Part shown: positions 28,861-36,024 of the stretch, piece by piece | How positions within the stretch are numbered: position 1 is the first letter of the stretch | How the letters are laid out: each line of letters starts with the position of its first letter | Assembly (NCBI GenBank): GCA_020723365.1 | Contig: DYJB01000009.1 | Coordinates: 1-36,024, forward strand | Length of the DNA: 36,024 nucleotides | Source of the DNA: Candidatus Aquidulcis sp. | Lineage (GTDB): Bacteria; Chloroflexota; Anaerolineae; Anaerolineales; E44-bin32 | Reading direction: 5' to 3' | Made by a program: the position numbers and the translations under genes | The notes under the pieces: generated by a model | What the model was told of the DNA's origin: nothing | Database searches by the model: none | Seen by the model: only the letters and a program-made list of their open reading frames with translations

Positions 28861-30228
28861 ATGACGCAAGACGTCGCCGCGGTCGTCCTGGCCGCCGGGC
28901 TTGGAACGCGAATGAAGTCCGAGACTCCCAAGGTGCTGCACGAATTGGGCGGCCGGCCGCTGCTGCAGTGGGCCGTCGACGCCGCCCAGCAAGCCGTCGC
29001 CGGTGGGCGCGTGGTGGTGGTCATCGGCGAGGAAGCTCGCCAGGCAGCCGAGCAACTCCTGCATGGGCAGGCATCCTTCGCCCTCCAGGCGGAACGGCTG
29101 GGGACCGCCCATGCCACGCTGCAGGCGCGTCAGCCGGTTTCCGGGGCGGATCGGATCCTGGTGACCAGCGCCGACATGCCCTTGCTGCGCCCGGAGACGC
29201 TGCGGGCATTGATCGATACGCAGCGCCGCAACACGGGCCCGATGACGCTGCTGACGGCGCACAGCGAGACGCCGCGCGGCTTCGGACGCCTGGTGCGGAA
29301 CGAGGCCGGGGATGTCGCCGCCATCGTCGAGGAAGCTCACACCACTCCCGAGCAGCGGCTCATCCGCGAGGTCAATGTCGGCGCCTACTGCTTCCGCGCC
29401 GACTGGCTGTGGACGTCCTTGGTGGAGCTGCCGCTCTCGCCCAAGGGTGAGTACTACCTGACAGACCTGGTGGAGCGGGCCGTAGGTGGAGGCCTGGGCG
29501 TCTCGGTCGTCACGACCGACGATGCCGATGAGGTAATCGGCATCAATACCCGCGACCACCTGGCGGAGGCGGAGACGGCGCTGCGCGGGCGCATCAACCG
29601 CGGCTGGATGCTGGCCGGCGTGACGTTGCAGGATCCGGCCACCACCTACATCGGCCCGCAGGTCAGCCTGGGCGCGGACACCGTCGTGCTGGCGAATACG
29701 CATCTCGAGGGGAAGACGACCGTCGGCCGCCGCTGCCGCCTCGGCCCGGGAACGATCATCCGCGACTCGCAGCTGGGCGATGGCTGCGCCGTGGAGCTCT
29801 CGGTGCTGGAGGGCGCGACCCTCGACGACGACGTGGAGATGGGCCCGTTCGCTCACCTGCGGCCGGGCGCGCATCTGATGCGCGGCGTGCACATGGGGAA
29901 CTTCGGCGAGGTCAAGGACAGCACGCTGGGCCCCGGGACGAAGATGGGGCACTTCGCCTACGTCGGCAATGCCGAGATCGGCGCCGACGTCAATATCGGC
30001 GCCGGCACGATCACCTGCAATTACGATGGCGAGAAGAAGAATCCAACGACGATCGAGGATGGCGCCTTCATCGGCAGCGACACAATGCTGGTGGCGCCGG
30101 TGCGGGTCGGCAAGCGGGCCCGGACCGGCGCAGGCGCCGTGGTAACCCGTGATGTCCCCGAGGATTCCGTGGTGGTCGGCATGCCGGCGCGGGCGATCCG
30201 CCGGCGGAAGGTGCGCGATGGCGAGTGA
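28861..30228 (+). CDS. glmU: Bifunctional UDP-N-acetylglucosamine pyrophosphorylase / glucosamine-1-phosphate N-acetyltransferase
   Basis: VAAVVLAAGLGTRMKSETPKVLHELGGRPLLQW; left-handed beta-helix C-terminus with GAGTITCNYDGEKKNPTTIEDGAFIGSDTMLVAPV. Confidence 0.97.
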   Translation: MTQDVAAVVLAAGLGTRMKSETPKVLHELGGRPLLQWAVDAAQQAVAGGRVVVVIGEEARQAAEQLLHGQASFALQAERLGTAHATLQARQPVSGADRILVTSADMPLLRPETLRALIDTQRRNTGPMTLLTAHSETPRGFGRLVRNEAGDVAAIVEEAHTTPEQRLIREVNVGAYCFRADWLWTSLVELPLSPKGEYYLTDLVERAVGGGLGVSVVTTDDADEVIGINTRDHLAEAETALRGRINRGWMLAGVTLQDPATTYIGPQVSLGADTVVLANTHLEGKTTVGRRCRLGPGTIIRDSQLGDGCAVELSVLEGATLDDDVEMGPFAHLRPGAHLMRGVHMGNFGEVKDSTLGPGTKMGHFAYVGNAEIGADVNIGAGTITCNYDGEKKNPTTIEDGAFIGSDTMLVAPVRVGKRARTGAGAVVTRDVPEDSVVVGMPARAIRRRKVRDGE

Positions 30229-31510
30229 GCTGGCGCTGGTTCTGCTGGCCCTGCTGGCCTTTGGGCTGGCCCTCGGGCGCAGTGCGCTGGTGAACAGCCA
30301 CGCCGCCCGGCTGCGGGCCCTGCATGAAGGCGGAGAGAGGCGGGCCGGCTGGGCGCTGCGTGTGGCCGACGACGCCACGCGCCTGATCCTGGCCGCCGCA
30401 CTCGGGCAGAACCTCCTGCGCCTGCTGGTGCTGGGGATCGCGCTGGCCGCCTTCGGGGGCAGCCCGCCAGCGACCGGGCAGGACTGGGTGCGCTGGTTCG
30501 GCGTGCTGGTCCTGGCGGGACTGGCGCTGGCGCTGATCGAGACGCTGGGCGACATGGCCGGACACGGGAGCCCCGAGCGCTGGGCGCTGCGGCTGGTGCC
30601 GGTGATGGGGCCCCTGATCGCGGTGCTGGCCCCTGCAGCCGGGCTATTGCGCCGGCTTCCGACGCTGGGCGCGCTGCCGCAGGTGGGCGGGCGGCCCCAG
30701 CTGGTCACCGAAGAGGAGATCAAGACGCTGGTTGATGCCGGCGAGGAGGGCGGGGCGATTGAGGAAGAGGAGAAGGAGATGATCTTCTCCATCTTCCAGC
30801 TCGGCGACACGCTGGCGCGCGAGGTCATGGTGCCGCGCATCGACATCGTCGGCTTCGAGGCCGGGATGCCGCTGTCGGAAGCTGCCCGAACGCTGATCGC
30901 CACCGGACATTCGCGCGCCCCGGTCTATACCGGCACGATCGATAACGTCATCGGGCTGCTCTACGCCAAGGACGTGCTCGCCGCCTGGCAGGCCGGCGCC
31001 CAGGACAAGCGCGTGCGCGAGGTCATGCGGCCGGCCATTTTCGTTCCGGAGGCCAAGAAGGTCGATGACCTGCTGCAGGAAATGCAGGCCAGCCGGGTGC
31101 AGATGGTCCTGGTCGTCGACGAGTACGGTGGGACGGCCGGGCTGGTGACGCTCGAGGACATCGTCGAGGAGATCGTGGGCGAGATCCAGGACGAGTACGA
31201 CCTGGCGGAGGAGATGCCCTACCACGAACTACCGGACGGGAGCTTCCGCTTCAATGGCGGCATCGACCTGGATGACGTCAACGAACTGACCGGGGCGCGG
31301 CTCTCCAAGGAGGCCGGCGAGACCCTCGGCGGGCTGATCTACAGCCTGTCCGGGCGCGTCCCCGCCGCCGGTGACATTCTTGAAACGGGCGGGCTGAGGC
31401 TGGAGGTCGAGCAGGTGACCGGCCGTAGGATCCGCAAGGTGCATGCGACTCGCAGCGAGGCCGGCGCGGGGACGGAGGCGGACGATGATCACGCAAGCGC
31501 AGCGCAGTGA
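30218..31510 (+). CDS. CNNM/hemolysin-C family protein with CBS pair and CorC/HlyC domain
   Basis: MIFSIFQLGDTLAREVMVPRIDIVGFEAGMPLSEAARTLIATGHSRAPVYTGTIDNVIGLLYAKDVL...VLVVDEYGGTAGLVTLEDIVEEIVGEIQDEYD. Overlaps glmU by 11 nt. Confidence 0.93.
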   Translation: MASELALVLLALLAFGLALGRSALVNSHAARLRALHEGGERRAGWALRVADDATRLILAAALGQNLLRLLVLGIALAAFGGSPPATGQDWVRWFGVLVLAGLALALIETLGDMAGHGSPERWALRLVPVMGPLIAVLAPAAGLLRRLPTLGALPQVGGRPQLVTEEEIKTLVDAGEEGGAIEEEEKEMIFSIFQLGDTLAREVMVPRIDIVGFEAGMPLSEAARTLIATGHSRAPVYTGTIDNVIGLLYAKDVLAAWQAGAQDKRVREVMRPAIFVPEAKKVDDLLQEMQASRVQMVLVVDEYGGTAGLVTLEDIVEEIVGEIQDEYDLAEEMPYHELPDGSFRFNGGIDLDDVNELTGARLSKEAGETLGGLIYSLSGRVPAAGDILETGGLRLEVEQVTGRRIRKVHATRSEAGAGTEADDDHASAAQ

Positions 31511-31895
31511 GCTCGTGGCCCGGGCGAGCGAGGCCCGCCAGAACGCCTACGCTCCGTACTCGAACTACCGCGTCGGCGCAGCGCTCCTGGCCGAATCGGG
31601 CGAGATCTACACGGGCGTCAACGTCGAGAACGCTGTCTACCCGACCGGCACCTGCGCCGAGCGCACGGCGATCTTCAAGGCCGTCTCCGAAGGCGAACGG
31701 ACCTTCACGGCCATCGCCGTCGTGACCGAGAACGGCGGCACGCCATGCGGTTCCTGCCGGCAGATGTTGGCCGAGTTCGGGCTCGATACCCTGGTGCTCA
31801 TCGCCGATGCCGGCGGGCGGGTCGTCAGCGAGACGAATGTGCGCGCCTTGCTGCCGCAGGCATTCGGGGCAGCGGATCTCCCGGCCCGGGGCTGA
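31485..31895 (+). CDS. cdd: Cytidine deaminase
   Basis: ARQNAYAPYSNYRVGAALLAESGEIYTGVNVENAVYPTGTCAERTAIFKAVSEG...TPCGSCRQMLAEF. Confidence 0.96.
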   Translation: MITQAQRSELVARASEARQNAYAPYSNYRVGAALLAESGEIYTGVNVENAVYPTGTCAERTAIFKAVSEGERTFTAIAVVTENGGTPCGSCRQMLAEFGLDTLVLIADAGGRVVSETNVRALLPQAFGAADLPARG

Positions 31896-31927
31896 GCGCC
31901 GTCCCTGTATACTCACATCGGAAGATC

Positions 31928-31955
31928 CGGCCGGGACCCATCTGGGTCCCGGCCG
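31928..31955. terminator. Bidirectional terminator-like hairpin between convergent cdd and the secreted-protein gene
   Basis: CGGCCGGGACCCA-TC-TGGGTCCCGGCCG, 13-bp perfect arms. Confidence 0.65.
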
Positions 31956-31983
31956 TGGGATTCTACCGACCGCTGGCTGGGGG

Positions 31984-34452
31984 CTACGGGTAGTCCTGGT
32001 CCGGCTGCCAGATCAGCGAGGTCTTTCCGCAGCTGCTGCTGACGAAGAAGGTCGCCATCCCCTGCTTGAAGAGCTCTTCCCAGGCGTGCTTGCGGTCTTC
32101 GCTGTAGGGGAAGTTGACGAAGTCATTGTAGGGAGCAAAGACGATCGGGATCTCGAGTGTTTCGCCTGCCGCAAGGGCAGGGACCATGAACGTGCGGTAG
32201 TCGAACAGCCCGTAGGTCGTGTTGGTCATGAGCGGCTTCGATAGCTTCCAGAACATCGGCACCGGCCCCGTGAGACCGGGTCCTTCCACGCGGGCGCTGG
32301 CGCTGACCGTGCCCTTGCCGGTACACACCGGCGTCCCGGAGAATTTCGGGTTGGGTGAGATGCGCAGCGTCAACATCGGCATCTGGTACTCGCCGTCGGG
32401 GTCGGGCTTCACCGGGACGCCATTCGGTACGTAGCTCACGGATTCCGACAGCGCCTTCTGCGCTTCCAGCAACCCCGCCTGCAAGCCTTCCTTGAACTTG
32501 GCCTCGACCGTCTTCTGCCACTGCGCCTTGGCTTCCTCCAGCGCGATTCCGGTGAGCAGGCTCCCGTTGGCGGCCTTCGTCACCTCCTCCGGGATGCCGA
32601 CCTGCATGGCGGCCTGCTGCGCCAGGTAGTCCATGCCTTGGTTGACCAGCTGATCGAAGTTGGGGATGCTGGGGGGAATACCCATCGACGCCAGCGCGCC
32701 GTCGAGGATCGTCCCGAGGCACTGCTTGCCGCACAGCTCGCCCGGCACGAACTTGGCCACCAGGTTGACGACTTCAGCCTTCAGGTCGCTGTAGGCCTGA
32801 CTGATCCAGTTCAGCGCCCCGGTGGCGTAACTCCAAGCCTTCTCCAGCCAGCTCTTCTCCTCAGGCTTGGGCTGGCAGAACTTGTCGCCCACGTTGTATG
32901 TGATCTTCTGATCGAATGGGTAGGTGATGGTCGTCTGCTTGGTTACCAGGTAGCAGCCGGAGTGTCCGTTGTCAGGCGGATTGAAGGTCTTGTAGGAGAT
33001 GATCTCGATCAGGTAGGGCGATTCGATCTTGATCGTGGGCGTCGGCGTCGGGCATCCCGGGGCCGATGGGTCGTTCAAACAGTTGAGGTTGGGAACCTCG
33101 AGGTACCCGCCCCCTCCTGCAGTCCAGTCCATGCGCACGGCGTTGGAGGCCGGGCTGACTTGCGCTTCGCCGACGACCGGCAGGATGCGGAAGTAGAAGC
33201 CGGTGACCGGGAAGAGGTTCCCGCCGGGCGGCAGGAATGTCACCGGGTTGAAAGGCTCCTGGAGGACAGCCTGGGAGCCGATGGAGACGACTGCGCCGGG
33301 AGAGCCGGCGGGCGCCGGCGTCGCCGTGGCGGCGTTGAAGAACGGGATCTGGCTCGGTGCGGTGGTGATGTCTCCCTGGGTGACGCTGCCGGGCGGCAGC
33401 GGAGGGTTGACCGGCGTCAGATCGATGGAGAAGACGCAGTTGGCGCAGGTGACCGGCCACGAGGCGATCAGCCCGTCCGGCGCCAGCGCATCCGCCTCGC
33501 TTCCGGTCGGGAAGGGCAAGGCCGAAGCCTGGAGCACACCCGCCGTTGCGCCGGGGTAGGTAGTCTCCCACTTGAGGACGAACTTGAGGTCGGCGAGCGA
33601 CCCGGACGTGGACACGAGCGTAGCCCATTCGCCGAGATTGATCTCACCCGTCACGGGCGGGGAGCTGATCCGCGTTGAACCCCACAGGTTGGTCGTCCAG
33701 GGAGGCTGGTAGCTGATCGACAGCCCGGAGCCGACCACCCACAGATCGCTTGTCCGGGTCGACGTCGTCTGGCAGTAGCGATCCCACAGGCGGGTGCGGA
33801 CCTCGAACACGGATCCTGGCACGGCCGCGGGCAAGTCGAACAGATAGGCGCCCGGTGCGTCCCCCTGTCGCGCCGCCGTTCGCAGCGCAGGCCCGGTCCG
33901 CATCAGGACGTTGGAACCGAACATGACCTTCTGCCAACGCATCGGAACGAACTCGAGCTCGATAGTTTCCGGCGCCGACCGGCAGCCGGGGATGGTGAGC
34001 GATCCCGGCACCGACGAGGTCACCGGCCGAGGCGCGGAGGGAGCGGGGCGCGTCGGGGAGGGACCGGAGCCGCCGCCCGATGAGCCGCCGTCGAAACGGA
34101 AGCGGGCGGAGGCCGACATGTCGCCATCGGGACAGAAGGCCGTGACCTTGACCGTGCGGTTCTGCCCGGCCGATCCGGTGACATAGAACTCGCCGTCCAG
34201 GCTGCCGTCGCGGCCGATCGATCCCGAGCCGGCGGCGTCACCACCAACCTCGACGCCGCCGCCTGGACACCATCCGTTTCCGCTGAACGATCCGCTGGCC
34301 GCCGGGGGCGGGCCGCTACTGGGACTCAGGCTGAGGGAGGGCCCGTCCGACTGAGCCCGGGCTTCCGGCGCGGGGACCCACGCTGCGGCGAGAACGGCGA
34401 CCAGCAGCAGTGCGTGAACCAGGCGAACGCGGATCTGAAGAAGCATGATCAC
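31984..34452 (-). CDS. Large secreted multi-domain protein of unknown function
   Basis: 822-aa ORF with signal peptide (LVHALLLVAVLAAAWVPAPEARAQ); RBS GGAGGTGTGATC before ATG. Ig-like N-terminal domain, Gly/Ser/Pro linker, FnIII-like segments, amphipathic helical module. Confidence 0.85.
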   Translation of the reverse strand: MIMLLQIRVRLVHALLLVAVLAAAWVPAPEARAQSDGPSLSLSPSSGPPPAASGSFSGNGWCPGGGVEVGGDAAGSGSIGRDGSLDGEFYVTGSAGQNRTVKVTAFCPDGDMSASARFRFDGGSSGGGSGPSPTRPAPSAPRPVTSSVPGSLTIPGCRSAPETIELEFVPMRWQKVMFGSNVLMRTGPALRTAARQGDAPGAYLFDLPAAVPGSVFEVRTRLWDRYCQTTSTRTSDLWVVGSGLSISYQPPWTTNLWGSTRISSPPVTGEINLGEWATLVSTSGSLADLKFVLKWETTYPGATAGVLQASALPFPTGSEADALAPDGLIASWPVTCANCVFSIDLTPVNPPLPPGSVTQGDITTAPSQIPFFNAATATPAPAGSPGAVVSIGSQAVLQEPFNPVTFLPPGGNLFPVTGFYFRILPVVGEAQVSPASNAVRMDWTAGGGGYLEVPNLNCLNDPSAPGCPTPTPTIKIESPYLIEIISYKTFNPPDNGHSGCYLVTKQTTITYPFDQKITYNVGDKFCQPKPEEKSWLEKAWSYATGALNWISQAYSDLKAEVVNLVAKFVPGELCGKQCLGTILDGALASMGIPPSIPNFDQLVNQGMDYLAQQAAMQVGIPEEVTKAANGSLLTGIALEEAKAQWQKTVEAKFKEGLQAGLLEAQKALSESVSYVPNGVPVKPDPDGEYQMPMLTLRISPNPKFSGTPVCTGKGTVSASARVEGPGLTGPVPMFWKLSKPLMTNTTYGLFDYRTFMVPALAAGETLEIPIVFAPYNDFVNFPYSEDRKHAWEELFKQGMATFFVSSSCGKTSLIWQPDQDYP

Positions 34453-34623
34453 ACCTCCCGGCGCATGGACGAGGGTTTCGAATGCGGGCGGATTCGGCGG
34501 AGTTGGGGACAGTAGCGGAGCGCGGGCACCGTGCCGCGCACGGCGAGGCCGCAGGATGGGACGAAGTCAGCGTGCCTGGGGGGCGTCGGCCCCATCCCAT
34601 GGGTCCTTGTGGAGATAATGGGC

Positions 34624-34629
34624 ATTATA
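34624..34629 (-). promoter_or_regulatory. Candidate -10 (TATAAT on minus strand) for the secreted-protein gene
   Basis: ATTATA on the plus strand in an AT-richer pocket; no convincing -35; implies a ~165-nt leader. Confidence 0.35.
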
Positions 34630-34763
34630 CGCCCAATTTCTCCACTAGTTGCGAGTGCGGGATCGACTTGGGGGGACGCGTGGGATGGCGTCATCCGCCT
34701 GTCCTGCGACGACGGCGTGGATTCCGGTCGAGGGCTCGGGCATCAGGCGAGACGAATGCCCGC

Positions 34764-34772
34764 TGGTATAAT
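34764..34772 (+). promoter_or_regulatory. Candidate extended -10 (TGG-TATAAT) of recO, 7 nt before the ATG
   Basis: TGGTATAATCCCGCGCATG, with no Shine-Dalgarno. Confidence 0.6.
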
Positions 34773-34779
34773 CCCGCGC

Positions 34780-35562
34780 ATGCCGAGCCGCGAGCGCCTC
34801 TACCGGACGGAAGCGGTCGTCTTGCGCCGGGGGGAATTCGGAGAGGCGGATCGCATCCTCACCGCCTACAGCCCGGAGCACGGCAAGCTGCGACTGGTGG
34901 CCAAAGGCGTGCGCAAAGCGCGCTCGCGCAAAGCCGGGCATCTCGAGCCTTTCACCCGCGTGGAGCTGCAGATCGCCCGCGGCCACGACCTGGACGTCAT
35001 CACCCAGGCGACGGCGCTCGATCTGCACCCGGGATTGCGCCAGGACCTGGAGCGTTTCGGCCACGCTGCCTACGTGGTCGAGCTGATGGATCGCTTCACC
35101 GTACAGGAAGGTGATGCCCGCGGGCTGTACCGGTTGCTGGTCGATACGCTTGAGCGGCTGGATGAGCCGTCCCAACCGGCGGCGGTCGTAGACTACTACC
35201 AGCTTCGCCTGCTCGACCTGCTCGGCTACCGCCCCGAGCTGTTCCGCTGCCTGGGCTGCGGCGCCGAGGTACGGCCTGCCGACCAATTCTTCTCGGCCGC
35301 CGCCGGCGGCGTCCTGTGCCCGGACTGTGGACGGCGTCGTCCGGAGGCGCGCCGCCTGTCCCTGGCCGCCCTCAAGGTGCTGCGACACTACCAGCGCAGC
35401 GCCTTCGCCAGCGCCATGGCGCCGCACGTGCGCTTCGAGGTGCTGGATGAGGCCGGGCTGGTGCTGGAAGCCTATGTGAGCTACCTGCTGGAGCGCCGCC
35501 TGCAGGCGCCCGTGTTCCTGCGCCAGGTCCGCCATCTCGAAGCTCAGGCGGCCGCAAAATGA
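34780..35562 (+). CDS. recO: DNA repair protein RecO
   Basis: [68 protein letters not shown]...[12 protein letters not shown]...GGVLCPDC. Confidence 0.93.
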   Translation: MPSRERLYRTEAVVLRRGEFGEADRILTAYSPEHGKLRLVAKGVRKARSRKAGHLEPFTRVELQIARGHDLDVITQATALDLHPGLRQDLERFGHAAYVVELMDRFTVQEGDARGLYRLLVDTLERLDEPSQPAAVVDYYQLRLLDLLGYRPELFRCLGCGAEVRPADQFFSAAAGGVLCPDCGRRRPEARRLSLAALKVLRHYQRSAFASAMAPHVRFEVLDEAGLVLEAYVSYLLERRLQAPVFLRQVRHLEAQAAAK

Positions 35563-35596
35563 CCCGGCTGGCAGGCCGGCCTCGGAGAGAGTGCTC

Positions 35597-36024
35597 TTGT
35601 CCAAACCGCCCCTGACCTTCCAGGATGTCATCCTCAACCTGCAGCAGTTCTGGAGCCGGCAGGGTTGTGTGCTTTGGCAGCCCTACCACACCGAGGTGGG
35701 AGCCGGCACGATGAACCCGGCCACCTCGCTGCGCGTGCTCGGCCCCGAGCCGTGGAACGTGGCGTACGTCGAGCCCTCCACCCGTCCGACGGACGGACGC
35801 TATGGCGAGAATCCCAACCGCTGGCAGCACTACTACCAGTTCCAGGTGATGCTCAAACCCGACCCGGGCAACCCCCAGGAGATCTACCTTCAGTCGCTCG
35901 TCGCCCTCGGCATCGACCCGGCCCGGCACGACATCCGCTTCGTGGAAGACAATTGGGCTTCGCCGGCTTTGGGCGCCTGGGGCCTGGGGTGGGAGGTCTG
36001 GCTCGACGGCCAGGAGATCACGCA
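35597..36024 (+). CDS. glyQ: Glycine--tRNA ligase alpha subunit, 5' part (runs off the window)
   Basis: Translation from TTG 35597: [108 protein letters not shown]. Not in the supplied ORF track. Confidence 0.95.
   Translation, partial: MSKPPLTFQDVILNLQQFWSRQGCVLWQPYHTEVGAGTMNPATSLRVLGPEPWNVAYVEPSTRPTDGRYGENPNRWQHYYQFQVMLKPDPGNPQEIYLQSLVALGIDPARHDIRFVEDNWASPALGAWGLGWEVWLDGQEIT

Noticed and set aside
28744-30903. 719-aa minus-strand ORF opposite glmU and the tRNA region
   Set aside because: Overlaps tRNA-Gln and antisense glmU; no recognisable domain.
31908-31913. TATACT after cdd
   Set aside because: Lies between convergent genes just before a bidirectional terminator hairpin, with nothing to transcribe; likely chance.

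Overview
High-GC bacterial chromosomal window. Codon usage, substrate-binding-protein style and gene set look like Chloroflexota/Anaerolineae, but this is inference only. It opens with the 3' end of a 23S rRNA gene and a 5S rRNA. Next come a GT39-like membrane glycosyltransferase, a minus-strand MacA/MacB-type efflux operon with a trailing lipoprotein, a PLP aminotransferase, a response regulator, an FGE-sulfatase-fold lipoprotein, a DUF3054-like membrane protein, a GT1/MGT-like glycosyltransferase and an SRPBCC protein. These are followed by an ECF sigma/anti-sigma/NUDIX cluster and trmD. An ~11 kb oligopeptide ABC transporter locus carries two SBPs, four ATPases, one permease pair and an embedded c-type cytochrome. 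The right part has a REC-Roadblock-like regulator, tRNA-Gln(TTG), glmU, a CNNM/CBS protein, cytidine deaminase, a large uncharacterised secreted protein on the minus strand, recO and the start of glyQ. No CRISPR array, transposase or phage module was seen. The most interesting signals are: a c-type cytochrome coupled to the Opp/Dpp ATPase genes; the 822-aa multi-domain secreted protein; two long near-perfect inverted repeats that swallow consecutive stop codons; and a recurring -10 element placed 7-8 nt before ATG, suggesting leaderless transcription.
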